DNA of 64,000 nt. Origin: Streptoalloteichus hindustanus. Its GTDB lineage: Bacteria; Actinomycetota; Actinomycetes; Mycobacteriales; Pseudonocardiaceae. The stretch spans positions 310,001 to 374,000 of the forward strand of contig NZ_FQVN01000006.1 in NCBI RefSeq assembly GCF_900129375.1, in the 5' to 3' direction. The notes under the pieces are model-generated. The model saw only the letters and a list, made by a program, of their open reading frames with translations, was not told the DNA's origin and did not search any database. Each line of letters opens with the position of its first letter. Within the stretch, counting starts at the first letter, position 1. The translations under genes and the position numbers were made by a program. This document shows positions 30,137 through 38,859 of the stretch, piece by piece.

Positions 30137-31096
30137 GTGGCCGACGTAGTGCCTTCGACAGCACCCCAGGACGACCCGGACCGCACGGCGGGCGCCGCCG
30201 GCGGGTCCTCGGACCCCGGAGGGTCCGGGTCGTCTTCGGGCGAGCGGCGGAAGAAGAAGGGTTCCTTCTGGCGGGAGTTCCCGCTGTTGGTGCTCACCGC
30301 GCTGGTGCTCACGTTCCTGATCCAGACGTTCCTGGCGCGGGTGTACGTGATTCCGTCGCAGTCGATGGAGCAGACCCTGCACGGGTGCGGGGGGTGCACC
30401 AACGACCGGGTGTTGGTGGACAAGGTGACGTACCGGTTCTCGGACCCGGGGCCGGGCGACGTGGTGGTGTTCAAGGGCCCGGACTCGTGGGGTCGGAACT
30501 CGGAGTTCGCCGGGAGCCGGTCGTCGAATCCGGTGGTGCGGTGGTTCCAGGACCTGGGATCGGCGGTCGGGATCGGTCAGCCGGACGAGCGGGACTTCGT
30601 GAAGCGGGTCATCGCGGTGGGCGGCCAGACGGTCGAGTGGGACGCCGAGGCTAAGAAGGTCAAGGTCGACGGCAAGCTGCTCGACGAGCCCTACATCCAC
30701 TGGGAAGAGGGCACCGGGCCGGAGAACGTCGAGCCGTTCGGACCCGTGACCGTGCCGGCCGGGCACCTGTGGATGATGGGCGACAACCGGAACTTCTCGG
30801 CTGACTCCCGCGCCCACATGCAGGACGACGCCCAGGGCACGGTGCCGGTGGACAACGTCATCGGCAAGGCCAGGGTGATCGTTCTGCCGCCGTCGCGGTG
30901 GCAGGGCATCGGCGACCACAACCCGCAGGCCCAGGCGTCCGCGTTGGGCGCGCCGGTCTGGCAGGCCGGCATCCCGCTGGGCATCGGTGTGGCCGGGGCG
31001 TTCCCGGTGCTGTGGATCGGTCGTCGGCTGCGCGCGCGGCTGCCGATCCAGCGCGCGCGGCTGCCGATCCAGCGTGGGAGGCGCGACCAGGAGTGA
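30137..31096 (+). CDS. lepB: Signal peptidase I
   Basis: A 319-residue type I leader peptidase. The N-terminus is a cytoplasmic Ser/Gly-rich 45-residue segment, followed by a transmembrane helix ([20 protein letters not shown]). The catalytic Ser is 76 in [10 protein letters not shown] and the catalytic Lys 156 in [23 protein letters not shown] is the box E motif. A second C-terminal membrane segment ([15 protein letters not shown]) is typical of actinobacteria. The tail contains a perfect 7-residue duplication (RARLPIQ twice) from a 21-bp repeat at 31030-31071. The stop overlaps rnhB (GTGA). Confidence 0.96.
   Translation: MADVVPSTAPQDDPDRTAGAAGGSSDPGGSGSSSGERRKKKGSFWREFPLLVLTALVLTFLIQTFLARVYVIPSQSMEQTLHGCGGCTNDRVLVDKVTYRFSDPGPGDVVVFKGPDSWGRNSEFAGSRSSNPVVRWFQDLGSAVGIGQPDERDFVKRVIAVGGQTVEWDAEAKKVKVDGKLLDEPYIHWEEGTGPENVEPFGPVTVPAGHLWMMGDNRNFSADSRAHMQDDAQGTVPVDNVIGKARVIVLPPSRWQGIGDHNPQAQASALGAPVWQAGIPLGIGVAGAFPVLWIGRRLRARLPIQRARLPIQRGRRDQE
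31030..31071 (+). repeat. Perfect 21-bp tandem duplication in lepB
   Basis: Bases 31030-31050 and 31051-31071 are identical. Being a multiple of three, the duplication adds seven residues to the LepB tail without a frameshift. It is probably recent, because no base differs. Confidence 0.9.
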
Positions 31097-31857
31097 CGGC
31101 GGGACCCGAGGTCCTGCGCCCGCCACGGGCCGTCGTGCGACGCAGCACGGGGAGTTGGGCGCTACAGGGCGCGTTGGATCGCCGAGGACTCGGCCCGGTC
31201 GCCGGCGTGGACGAGGCCGGTCGTGGCGCCTGTGCCGGTCCGCTGGTGGTGGCCGCCTGTGTGCTGCGCCCCGGCGACGGTCGACGCCTCACCGAACTGG
31301 CCGACTCGAAACTGCTCACCGCGTTGGCGAGGGACCGGGTCTACGACGCGGTGGTCGCCAGGGCGCTGGCGTGGTCGGTCGTGGTGATCCCGGCGGCCGA
31401 GGTGGACGGGCTGGGTGTCCACGTGGCGAACCTGGAGGGCATGCGCCGGGCGGTGGCCCGGCTGTCCGTGCATCCGGGCTACGTGCTCACCGACGGCTTC
31501 CCCGTCCCCGGACTGACCGCCCCGACCGTGGCGGTGGTGAAGGGGGACCGGGTCGCCGCCTGCGTGGCCGCCGCGTCGGTGCTGGCCAAGGTCACCAGGG
31601 ACCGGATCATGGCGAAGCTGCACGCCGACCTCCCGGTCTACGGTTTCGACGTGCACAAGGGCTACAGCACGGGTGAGCACACCGCGGCTCTGGCGGAGCA
31701 CGGGCCGAGCGCGGAGCACCGGTGGTCGTACGTCAACGTGGCCACGGCAGGAGCGAGGCACGGCATGCGCCCGCCACACCGGGTGGCGCGCGGTGGTGTG
31801 ATGGCCTCCGTGGTGAACAATGGGGAGCCCCGCGCCGCGGGGTCCGGCGGTTGGTGA
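31093..31857 (+). CDS. rnhB: Ribonuclease HII
   Basis: A 254-residue nuclease that removes RNA from RNA/DNA hybrids and misincorporated ribonucleotides. GTG 31093 overlaps the lepB stop. The active-site motif [20 protein letters not shown] carries the Asp-Glu pair; further acidic residues are in ADSKLL and YVLTDGF. The family motif [14 protein letters not shown] is present. The core ends near residue 220, followed by a Gly/Arg/Pro tail of about 35 residues. DUF2469 follows 20 bases later, the standard actinobacterial arrangement. Confidence 0.95.
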   Translation: MTAGPEVLRPPRAVVRRSTGSWALQGALDRRGLGPVAGVDEAGRGACAGPLVVAACVLRPGDGRRLTELADSKLLTALARDRVYDAVVARALAWSVVVIPAAEVDGLGVHVANLEGMRRAVARLSVHPGYVLTDGFPVPGLTAPTVAVVKGDRVAACVAAASVLAKVTRDRIMAKLHADLPVYGFDVHKGYSTGEHTAALAEHGPSAEHRWSYVNVATAGARHGMRPPHRVARGGVMASVVNNGEPRAAGSGGW

Positions 31858-31877
31858 CGAGGAGGAGCGCGGGGGCG

Positions 31878-32201
31878 ATGAGCGCGGAGGATCTCGAGAA
31901 GTACGAGACCGAGATGGAGCTGCAGCTCTACAAGGAGTACCGCGACATCGTCGGCCAGTTCTCCTACGTGGTGGAGACCGAGCGGCGCTTCTACCTGGCC
32001 AACGCGGTCGACGTGCAGGTGCGCAACGCCGAGGGCGAGGTCTACTTCGAGGTGCGCATGTCCGACGCGTGGGTGTGGGACATGTACCGCCCGGCGCGGT
32101 TCGTGAAGAACGTCCGGGTGATCACCTTCAAGGACGTCAACGTCGAGGAGCTCGACAAGCCCGAGCTGAGACTGCCGGAGGCCGGCCCGTTCGGGAGCTG
32201 A
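31878..32201 (+). CDS. DUF2469 family protein
   Basis: A 107-residue protein conserved in actinobacteria next to rnhB (as Rv2901c in M. tuberculosis), of unknown function. It starts MSAEDLEKYETEMELQLYKE and contains DIVGQFSYVVETERRFYLAN and DAWVWDMYRPARFVKNVRV. It is soluble and acidic with no signal peptide. ATG 31878 is preceded by GAGGAG; the longer open frame upstream overlaps rnhB and is not conserved-looking. Confidence 0.93.
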   Translation: MSAEDLEKYETEMELQLYKEYRDIVGQFSYVVETERRFYLANAVDVQVRNAEGEVYFEVRMSDAWVWDMYRPARFVKNVRVITFKDVNVEELDKPELRLPEAGPFGS

Positions 32202-32314
32202 CGTCTCGCTCCTCCGGCGGACCGGAGGGCATCCTTTCGCGGGCCTGACAGAACCTTCCGTGATCGCCGCGCCGGGACTGTCACCCGGCAGGATCAGCGG
32301 ATCGAACGAAACCA

Positions 32315-32354
32315 GAAAGCCACCCGTTCACAGCGGGTGGCTTTCCGGTTTTTC
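32315..32354 (+). terminator. Intrinsic terminator of the rpsP-to-DUF2469 cluster
   Basis: Perfect 12-base arms (32315-32326 and 32334-32345) with a 7-base loop are followed by CGGTTTTTCC. This is the only hairpin in the window with a real T-run, so it is a classic rho-independent terminator for rightward transcription. Confidence 0.88.
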
Positions 32355-32426
32355 CGCACCCGCACCCGCCGCCTGTAGCGCACCGGCCTGACATTTCCGC
32401 CCTGCTTCACCCGTTGGGGAAAGCAG

Positions 32427-32454
32427 TTGTCCACAGGGCCACGAGTTGTCCCCA
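32427..32454 (+). promoter_or_regulatory. DnaA-box pair upstream of yraN
   Basis: TTGTCCACA (32427-32435) equals the high-GC actinobacterial DnaA-box consensus. TTGTCCCCA (32446-32454) differs by one base. The start-to-start distance is 19 bases, the same as in the pair at 38777-38804. Confidence 0.5.
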
Positions 32455-32528
32455 GCCAGCGCGTTCGCCCTGGCCCCGGCCTCCCCGACCCGGCACCGTC
32501 GTCGTGACAGCCGACGAAGGGAGAAGCC

Positions 32529-32936
32529 GTGAACCGGGGAATCGGATCGGGGACGAAAACCGCCCCAGGGAAGGCGCCGAAGCGCACGACCGCGCAACTG
32601 GGCCGGCAGGGCGAGGACATGGCCGCCGCCCACCTGGAACAACAGGGCTTCGTGGTGCTCTCGCGGAACTGGCGGTGCCCGCAGGGCGAACTCGACATCG
32701 TCGCCACCGACGGGGACCGGGTGGTCATCTGCGAGGTGAAGACCAGAGCGGGACCCGGCTGGGGCAAACCGGTCGAGGTCCTCACCGAGGCCCAACGCCG
32801 ACGGATCCGCCACGCGACCATGGCGTGGCTGTCCACCTTCCGGGTGCCGTGGTGCGACCTCCGCTTCGACCTGGTGGGCGTGACCTGGCCGCCGGACGGC
32901 CCCGTGCGCCTCCACCACCTGGAAGGGGCGTTCTGA
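32529..32936 (+). CDS. YraN/UPF0102 endonuclease-like protein
   Basis: A 135-residue protein with a restriction-endonuclease-like fold. Motifs are LGRQGEDMAAAHLEQQGF, SRNWRCPQGELDIVATDGD (Glu-Asp catalytic-type residues) and VVICEVKTRAG (E-x-K). The function is unproven, but it accompanies yifB and dprA in many bacteria, suggesting DNA processing. The first 20 residues are a variable tail. GTG 32529 follows GGGAGAAG; one base separates its stop from yifB. Confidence 0.92.
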   Translation: MNRGIGSGTKTAPGKAPKRTTAQLGRQGEDMAAAHLEQQGFVVLSRNWRCPQGELDIVATDGDRVVICEVKTRAGPGWGKPVEVLTEAQRRRIRHATMAWLSTFRVPWCDLRFDLVGVTWPPDGPVRLHHLEGAF

Positions 32937-32937
32937 G

Positions 32938-34449
32938 ATGGCACTCGCCAGGACGTGGTCGGTCGCGTTGTCCGGAGTGGACGGCGTGCCCGTCGAGATC
33001 GAGGCCGACATCGGCAACGGCCTGCCGAAGGTCCGGCTGGTCGGCCTGCCCGACCCCTCCCTCACCGAGGCCAAGGAACGACTGCGGGCCGCCGTGCGCA
33101 ACAGCGGGGAGTCGTGGCCGTCCCAGCACGTCACGCTCGGCCTGTCGCCGGCCGCCCTGCCCAAGAACGGCTCCGGTTACGACCTCGCGCTCGCCTGCGC
33201 GGTCCTGGCCGCGGCCGGCAGCGTCCCCCAGGGGGCGTGGGAGTTCACCGTGCTGGTCGGGGAGCTCGCGCTGGACGGACGCGTCCGTCCGGTGCGCGGC
33301 GTGCTCCCGGGACTGCTCGCTGCGCGCCGACACGGACTGCGTCGGGCGGTGGTGCCGGTCTCTACCCTTCCGGAGGCGGCACTGGTCGACGACGTGGAGG
33401 TCCTCGGGGCGTGCACGCTCGCCGACGTGCTCGCCTCGGCTCGGGGCGAACAGGGCCGGCTCGTCCCGCCGGAGGAACCACCCCAGGCGGCGCCGCCCGC
33501 CCGTCCGGACCTCGCCGACGTGGTGGGGCAGCCGGAGGCCCGCTGGGCGTTGGAGGTGGCCGCGGCCGGTGGCCACCACCTGTTGCTCCTGGGGCCGCCG
33601 GGCACCGGCAAGACGATGCTGGCCCACCGCCTCGCCGGGCTGCTGCCGGACCTGACGCGCAGTGAGGCGCTGGAGGTCACCGCCATCCACTCGGTGGCCG
33701 GCCAGCTCGACAGCTCCGCACCGCTGGTGACCACCGCCCCGTTCATCGCTCCCCACCACTCGACGTCGGTGGCCGCGTTGGTCGGTGGCGGCGGGGGACT
33801 GGCCAAGCCCGGCGCTGTCAGCCGTGCCCACCGGGGCGTGCTGTTCCTGGACGAGGCCTGCGAGTTCGGCGCACGCCGGTTGGAGGCGTTGCGAACAGCG
33901 CTGGAGGAGGGCGAGGTGCGCCTCGCCCGCCGGGACGGGGTGGTCCACTACCCGGCCCGCTGCCAGTTGGTTCTCGCCGCGAACCCCTGTCCGTGCGCTC
34001 CGGCCCGCGACTCCGACTGCGTGTGCCCACCGAACGTCCGTCGGCGCTACCTCTCCCGGTTGTCCGGGCCGCTCCTCGACCGCGTCGATCTCCGGGTGCA
34101 CATGCGCCCACTGGTCGCGATGTCGGCGGTCGGCGTGGAGTCGGAGAACACGACCGTCGTCCGGGAGCGGGTGTGCCGGGCCAGGGAGGCGGCGGCCGCC
34201 CGTTGGGGTGAGCACGGCTGGCGGACCAACGCCGAGGCACCCGGTCCCGCGCTCCGCCGGCGGTTCGCCCTGCCCCGCAAGGTGACGTCGGTCCTGGACC
34301 GCGGCCTGAACCTCGGCACGATCACTGGCCGAGGAGCTGACCGCAGCCTGCGAGTGGCCTGGACACTCGCCGACCTGGCCGGAGCCGACCGACCGGACGC
34401 CGACCACGTGGCCGCCGCGCTGGAGTTCCGGGAGAGGAGGGTGGCATGA
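32938..34449 (+). CDS. YifB/ComM-family Mg-chelatase-like AAA+ ATPase
   Basis: A 503-residue ATPase. The N-terminal domain (about 1-170) has the YifB pattern VEIEADIGNGLPKVRLVGLP. The AAA+ core has Walker A LLLGPPGTGKTMLAHRL (about 217-233) and Walker B GVLFLDEACEF. A Cys-rich loop, NPCPCAPARDSDCVCPP, is typical of the family. In naturally competent bacteria ComM is a helicase aiding integration of transformed DNA. It lies between yraN and dprA and overlaps dprA by four bases. Confidence 0.93.
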   Translation: MALARTWSVALSGVDGVPVEIEADIGNGLPKVRLVGLPDPSLTEAKERLRAAVRNSGESWPSQHVTLGLSPAALPKNGSGYDLALACAVLAAAGSVPQGAWEFTVLVGELALDGRVRPVRGVLPGLLAARRHGLRRAVVPVSTLPEAALVDDVEVLGACTLADVLASARGEQGRLVPPEEPPQAAPPARPDLADVVGQPEARWALEVAAAGGHHLLLLGPPGTGKTMLAHRLAGLLPDLTRSEALEVTAIHSVAGQLDSSAPLVTTAPFIAPHHSTSVAALVGGGGGLAKPGAVSRAHRGVLFLDEACEFGARRLEALRTALEEGEVRLARRDGVVHYPARCQLVLAANPCPCAPARDSDCVCPPNVRRRYLSRLSGPLLDRVDLRVHMRPLVAMSAVGVESENTTVVRERVCRAREAAAARWGEHGWRTNAEAPGPALRRRFALPRKVTSVLDRGLNLGTITGRGADRSLRVAWTLADLAGADRPDADHVAAALEFRERRVA

Positions 34450-35651
34450 GCACCGCCGACCACGAGGTGCGCACCGCCAGGGCCTACCTCTCCCGCGTCG
34501 CCGAGCCGCCAGCGCCGGCGTTGGCCACCCTCGTCACCCATGTCGGGCCGGTGCTCGCCGCGCACCTGGTGCGGTCCGGCGAGGTCCCACCCGAGGTGGG
34601 CAAGGAGACCGACGCGCGTCGTCTGGTCCACCAACCCGAGCACGACCTGGCCGCCGCGGCCGCGGCGGGCGCCCGCCTGGTGGTCCCCGAGGATGATGAG
34701 TGGCCGGCGTGGCCGCTCGCGGCGTTCGACCTCGCGACCGCGCGCGGTTTGGTCGCGCCGTTGGCGCTGTGGGTCCGAGGTCGCCAGCCGCTGAGCGAGC
34801 TGGTCGAGCGCGCGGTCGCGGTGGTCGGAGCCCGGGCGGCCACCGCCTACGGCGAGACCATGGCCGCCGAGATCGGCCACGGCCTCGCGGGCCGAGGGAT
34901 CACCGTTGTCTCCGGCGCCGCCTACGGCATCGACGGAGCCGCCCACCGGGGCGCACTGGCCGCCGAAGGAACCACCCTGGCGGCTCTCGCGTGCGGCATC
35001 GACCTCAGCTACCCGGCCGGCCACACCAGGCTCCTCGACCAGATCGCCGCGACCGGCGCGGTCATCTCCGAGTACCCCCCTGGTTCGGTGGCAGCACGGC
35101 ACCGCTTCCTGGTGCGAAACCGCCTGATCGCCGGCCTGACAGAGGGCACGGTGGTCGTTGAAGCGGGGGTCCGCAGCGGTTCCCGCAACACCGCGGCCAC
35201 GGCAAGGGCGCTCGGCCGCGTCGTGATGGCCGTGCCCGGCCCGGTGACGTCGGCGATGTCGGTGGGATGCCACGCCCTCATCCGCGACGAGGCAGCTCTG
35301 CTGGTCGGCCGGGTGGAGGAGGTTGTCGAGTCGGTTGGCCGGCTGGGGCTCGACCTCGCGGACGAACCCGAGGCGGCACGGAGGCACACAGACGACCTTG
35401 ACCCCGAGACGCTCCGCGTCCACGAGGCGCTGCCCCAGCGGGGTGGCCGCAGCGCGGAGGAGGTCGCCTTCGAGTCGGGCGTGCCTCTCAACCGGGTCCG
35501 GGCGCTCCTCCCGACGCTGGAGTTGTCCGGCCACGCCGAACGCTGCGACGAAGGCTGGCGCTGCCCCCGACGGCCCCGCGCGCCCTCGACTCGCCCCTCG
35601 TCCGATGCCGTGCTCCGCCCCACCCGTGCTCCGCCACATCCCCCTGGCTGA
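34446..35651 (+). CDS. dprA: DNA-processing protein DprA
   Basis: A 401-residue protein that binds ssDNA and loads RecA. The Rossmann core has VAVVGARAATAYGETMAAEI, VVSGAAYGIDGAAHRGAL, FLVRNRLIAGLT and VVVEAGVRSGSRNTA. A SAM-like domain precedes it, and a winged-helix C-terminus (EALPQRGGRSAEEVAFESGV) follows. The final 30 residues are a Pro/Ser tail. The start overlaps the yifB stop (ATGA), completing a yraN-yifB-dprA operon. Confidence 0.95.
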   Translation: MSTADHEVRTARAYLSRVAEPPAPALATLVTHVGPVLAAHLVRSGEVPPEVGKETDARRLVHQPEHDLAAAAAAGARLVVPEDDEWPAWPLAAFDLATARGLVAPLALWVRGRQPLSELVERAVAVVGARAATAYGETMAAEIGHGLAGRGITVVSGAAYGIDGAAHRGALAAEGTTLAALACGIDLSYPAGHTRLLDQIAATGAVISEYPPGSVAARHRFLVRNRLIAGLTEGTVVVEAGVRSGSRNTAATARALGRVVMAVPGPVTSAMSVGCHALIRDEAALLVGRVEEVVESVGRLGLDLADEPEAARRHTDDLDPETLRVHEALPQRGGRSAEEVAFESGVPLNRVRALLPTLELSGHAERCDEGWRCPRRPRAPSTRPSSDAVLRPTRAPPHPPG

Positions 35652-36147
35652 GTCGGCCCCGAGTCAGGCGTGGGACCGCGGCCCCGCCCGGCTCCCAGGC
35701 ATCCACCGGCCTGGAGCACCGCAGCCTCAGCCACCTCACCTCACTTGGGGCTGACTGAGCCCAGCGCCGTCGAGGGACGTCATCACCCGCCCTCACGCGG
35801 TGCCACGCCACGCCGGCATCCACACGTCTGCCGGACACCAGGGCACCCCGCCGGTGCCCGACACCACCACCACATCGGGGGTACATCCACACGACCAACA
35901 CACAGGGGCCGGGGGCGGGGAGGGGAGGGGGTGGGGGGAGGGGCCCCGGGGGGTGGGAGACGAAGGAAGGGTTGATGCAGGTGGGAGGGGTGGGGCTGGA
36001 GAGTCGTGAGGTTCTGGGGGGAGTAGGGGTGGGTGTGGGGTTGCGGAAGCGGGGTGTGGCAAGGGGGGAGCCAGAAGATCACTGATCTTGGGGGAAGGGC
36101 GTGGCGATGCTTGACCCGGCGGGGTGGGGCGCGCAGCGTTACGGGGC
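35652..36147 (+). other. Intergenic region with extreme G-strand bias before xerC
   Basis: About 500 bases with no plausible gene. From about 35905 the plus strand becomes almost all G/A with many runs of 4-6 G. A small palindrome AAGATCACTGATCTT lies at 36075-36089, near where the run ends. The long open frames here are low-complexity artefacts. Confidence 0.7.
35905..36069 (+). repeat. G-rich tract with G-quadruplex potential
   Basis: More than ten runs of at least four G occur within 165 bases, for example GGGGAGGGGAGGGGGTGGGG at 35917-35936. The complementary strand is correspondingly C/T-rich. Such density permits multiple G-quadruplexes. No clear unit repeat is seen. Confidence 0.8.
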
Positions 36148-37116
36148 GTGACGGCCGCGCATGGTTCTCGGGGCAGAGTTGATCTGCGGGGTGCTCGGGC
36201 TCGTCTTCCGGTGGCGTTCGGTGAGGCGGTGGACGGGTTCGAGCGGCACCTGCGTGCTGAGCGCGGGTTGTCGGCGCACACGGTGCGGGCGTACGTCGGG
36301 GATGTGGTGTCGCTGGTGGACCAGGTCGCGCGTGCCGGGGCGGACGGGTGGGAAGCCCTGGACCTCGGGGCGTTGCGGGGCTGGCTGGCCGCTCTGCGGG
36401 AGGCGGGGGCGAGCCGGACGACGCTGGCCCGGCGCGCTGCCGCGGCGCGGGCCTTCACCGGCTGGGCCAAGCGGGCGGGGTGGTTGGCGACGGATCCGGG
36501 GCAGCGGTTGACGGCCCCGCGGGCGGCGCGTCGTCTCCCCGCGGTGTTGCGCGCCGAGCAGGCTTCGGCGGTGATGGCGGCCTCGGCGTCGGGCGCCGCC
36601 GAGGAGGACCCGGTTGCGCTCCGTGACCATGCGGTGGTGGAGTTGCTCTACGCGTCCGGGGTCCGTGTGTCCGAGTTGTGCGGCATGGACGTCGATGACG
36701 TCGATCTCGATCGCCGGGTGGTGCGGGTGCTCGGCAAGGGAGGGCGGGAGCGGGTCGTGCCGTACGGGGAACCGGCTGAGCGGGCGCTGCGGGTGTGGTT
36801 GGCGCGGGGCAGACCTTCGCTGGTCACAGCGGGTTCACCTGCGGCGTTGTTCCTCGGCGCGCGGGGCGGGCGGCTCGGGCCGCGGTGCGCCCGTCGGGTG
36901 GTGCACGAGGCGGTCTCGGCGGTGCCGGGCGCGAGCCGGACGGGGCCGCACGGGCTGCGGCACTCGGCCGCGACCCATCTGCTGGAAGGCGGAGCCGACC
37001 TCCGCAGCGTTCAGGAACTGCTCGGTCACGCTACGCTCGCAACGACGCAGCTCTACACCCACGTCACCGTTGACCGGTTGAAGGCGATCCATGACCGAAC
37101 CCACCCCCGTTCCTGA
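36148..37116 (+). CDS. xerC: Tyrosine recombinase XerC
   Basis: About 320 residues. The N-terminal SAM-like core-binding domain is [20 protein letters not shown]. The C-terminal catalytic domain carries the full set: Arg in [11 protein letters not shown], Lys in [10 protein letters not shown], His/Arg in [12 protein letters not shown], His in [11 protein letters not shown] and the nucleophile Tyr in TQLYTHV. XerC/XerD resolve chromosome dimers at dif. The start is uncertain: GTG 36124, 36148 or 36211 are all in frame without a clear ribosome site, and 36211 gives the most family-like length. The 3' end overlaps the whiG reading frame. Confidence 0.9.
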   Translation: MTAAHGSRGRVDLRGARARLPVAFGEAVDGFERHLRAERGLSAHTVRAYVGDVVSLVDQVARAGADGWEALDLGALRGWLAALREAGASRTTLARRAAAARAFTGWAKRAGWLATDPGQRLTAPRAARRLPAVLRAEQASAVMAASASGAAEEDPVALRDHAVVELLYASGVRVSELCGMDVDDVDLDRRVVRVLGKGGRERVVPYGEPAERALRVWLARGRPSLVTAGSPAALFLGARGGRLGPRCARRVVHEAVSAVPGASRTGPHGLRHSAATHLLEGGADLRSVQELLGHATLATTQLYTHVTVDRLKAIHDRTHPRS

Positions 37117-37321
37117 CGATGCCGGGGGAGGTTCCCGCGCGGCAGCGGCGCCCACGGCGTCCTTGGTGGGGCGCCGTTCCTCGCGGGACGACGGCCCCGG
37201 CACCGCGGTCTCACCGCGTGCCACCCCGGGTCGGGGGGTTGGTGATGGCGTGACGGCTGACGCCGTTGTCACAGGGAGTGGCGGGGAGTGCGTGCGGGTG
37301 CGGGCGACGGGTGCGCGGACG

Positions 37322-38152
37322 ATGGGTGTTGAGGATCGGCGGGACGGCGGCGGGGCCGCCAGCGCCGGAGGTGACCAGCGCAGCGCTGACGACGTCGAGG
37401 CGGGCATCGTCGCCCTGTGGCGGGCGTACGGCCGCAGTGGGGACCAGTCGCTGCGGGACCGGTTGGTGCTGCACTACGCGCCGTTGGTGAAGTACGTGGC
37501 CGGGCGGGTCGGAACGGGCCTGCCCTCGCACGTCGACGTGGCCGACCTGGTGCAGTCGGGGATCTTCGGGCTGGTCGACGCGATCGAGAAGTTCGAGCCC
37601 GAGCGGGGCCTGAAGTTCGAGACCTACGCGATGCAGCGCATCCGCGGGGCGATCCTGGACGACCTGCGGGCCCAGGACTGGGTGCCGAGGTCGGTGCGCA
37701 GCCGGGCGCGGGACGTGGAGCGGGCGTTGGAGCGGCTGGAGGCCCGGTTGCAGCGCACGGCGACCGACGCCGAGCTCGCCACCGAGCTCGGGATCGGCCT
37801 GGGTGAGCTGCGCGAGCTGTACGCGCAGCTCCAGCTGACCAGCGTCGTCGCGCTGGACGAGCTGATCGCCGCGGGGCGGGGCAGCGCGTCGTTGGCCGAG
37901 ACGTTGCCCGACGACCGCGCCGAGGATCCGGTGGCCAGCCTGGTCGACCAGGACAGCCGCCGTCAGCTCGCCGACGCGATCGCCCAGCTCAGCGAGCGGG
38001 ACCGGATCGTCGTGACGCTCTACTACTTCGAGAACCTCACCCTGGCCGAGATCGGCCGGGTGCTCGGGGTGACCGAGTCCCGGGTCTGCCAGCTCCACAC
38101 GCGTGCCGTGTTGCGGCTGCGGACGAAGCTGGCCGAGCAGAACGACGCCTGA
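37322..38152 (+). CDS. whiG: WhiG/FliA-family RNA polymerase sigma factor
   Basis: A sigma-28-type factor. Region 2 is [20 protein letters not shown], then [20 protein letters not shown] and [20 protein letters not shown]. Region 3 follows, and region 4 contains [20 protein letters not shown]. In Streptomyces WhiG commits aerial hyphae to sporulation; in motile actinomycetes homologues drive flagellar genes. From ATG 37322 the protein is 276 residues, matching WhiG length. The frame is open to ATG 37091 (353 residues), which overlaps xerC and has GAAGG upstream; that 77-residue extension is low-complexity, so I prefer 37322. Confidence 0.9.
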   Translation: MGVEDRRDGGGAASAGGDQRSADDVEAGIVALWRAYGRSGDQSLRDRLVLHYAPLVKYVAGRVGTGLPSHVDVADLVQSGIFGLVDAIEKFEPERGLKFETYAMQRIRGAILDDLRAQDWVPRSVRSRARDVERALERLEARLQRTATDAELATELGIGLGELRELYAQLQLTSVVALDELIAAGRGSASLAETLPDDRAEDPVASLVDQDSRRQLADAIAQLSERDRIVVTLYYFENLTLAEIGRVLGVTESRVCQLHTRAVLRLRTKLAEQNDA

Positions 38153-38182
38153 TCCGTCGGTTGTTCGGGCGAGGTCTCGCGG

Positions 38183-38725
38183 TCACCTCTCCTTCCAGGG
38201 CAGCAGCCGTACCCGGTGTGGTCGCAGCAGGCGGAGCGGGTCGAGGTACTCGCGTTCGCGGCGGACGCCCCAGTGCAGGCAGGCCGCCCCCTCCCCGTGC
38301 GCGGGGCAGCCGGGGTGGCCTGCGTCCAGGACGCCGATGACCTGGCCGCGGCGCACGCGTTGGGTGGCCTCGACGCGCGGGGTCACCGGCTCGTAGGTGG
38401 TGCGGAGCCCGCCGGGGTGCCCGATGGTGATCACGTTGCGGTCGACGACGGGGCCGGCGAGCAGCACGATTCCGTCCCCCGCGGCCAGCACCGGCTGGCC
38501 CACGGCGCCGCCGAGGTCGACGCCGCGGTGTCCGGGGCCGTACGGGTGTGGTGGGGGGACGAAGGGCCGCAGCACCGGGGGCGGGCCGGACAGGGGCCAG
38601 TCGAAGTCGGGGCGGGGCGCGGGGGCCGGTGGTCCGGCGCGGGCCGCCGCGGCCGGGCGCGGGTCCGCGGTCGACGTGGTGAGGAGGCAACAGGCCAGCA
38701 GGAGGGTGAGCAGGGCGCGGAGCAT
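38183..38725 (-). CDS. Secreted M23-family (LytM-like) peptidase, degenerate active site
   Basis: A 180-residue protein. It has a signal peptide (MLRALLTLLLACCLL), a Pro/Ala linker, then an M23 domain with GHRGVDLGGAVGQPVLAAGDG. Zinc ligands His66 and Asp70 are present. The usual H-x-H motif reads C-L-H (Cys149, His151), so the second ligand His is kept but the catalytic His is Cys. Family members cleave peptidoglycan cross-links; those lacking the His often act as amidase activators or binding proteins. It is convergent with whiG and divergent from rpsB. Confidence 0.85.
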   Translation of the reverse strand: MLRALLTLLLACCLLTTSTADPRPAAAARAGPPAPAPRPDFDWPLSGPPPVLRPFVPPPHPYGPGHRGVDLGGAVGQPVLAAGDGIVLLAGPVVDRNVITIGHPGGLRTTYEPVTPRVEATQRVRRGQVIGVLDAGHPGCPAHGEGAACLHWGVRREREYLDPLRLLRPHRVRLLPWKER

Positions 38726-38776
38726 GGCTCCACGGTGGCGTGGGCCGTGACGGTGAGCCAGCGCCTGGTCGCCGCC

Positions 38777-38804
38777 TGTGGACAACTCGGTGTCCTGTGG
38801 ACAA
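38777..38804. promoter_or_regulatory. Perfect DnaA-box pair between M23 peptidase and rpsB
   Basis: TGTGGACAA occurs at 38777-38785 and 38796-38804 (reverse complement TTGTCCACA, the actinobacterial DnaA-box consensus). They sit within a longer direct repeat CCTGTGGACAACTC with 19-base periodicity, just upstream of the rpsB promoter. Confidence 0.6.
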
Positions 38805-38853
38805 CTCCGGCTCTGACCGGGACCTCCGGGTGAGATCTGTCCGGCCGACCCAC

Positions 38854-38859
38854 TACACT
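38854..38859 (+). promoter_or_regulatory. -10 element of the rpsB-tsf promoter
   Basis: TACACT fits TANNNT in a locally AT-richer stretch. Transcription would begin near 38866, leaving a 5' leader of about 220 bases. The -35 is unclear (TGAGAT at 38831-38836 has correct spacing but a poor match). Confidence 0.5.

Larger units (their letters stand above)
32202..32528 (+). other. Intergenic region with terminator and DnaA-box pair
   Basis: These 327 bases between DUF2469 and yraN have no coding frame of note. They hold a strong intrinsic terminator (32315-32354) and, 70 bases further on, a pair of TTGTCC[A/C]CA boxes with 19-base spacing (32427-32454). Confidence 0.75.

Noticed and set aside
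36124-36210. Longer XerC N-terminus as certain
   Set aside because: Three in-frame GTG codons are possible and none has a strong ribosome site, so the start is left uncertain.
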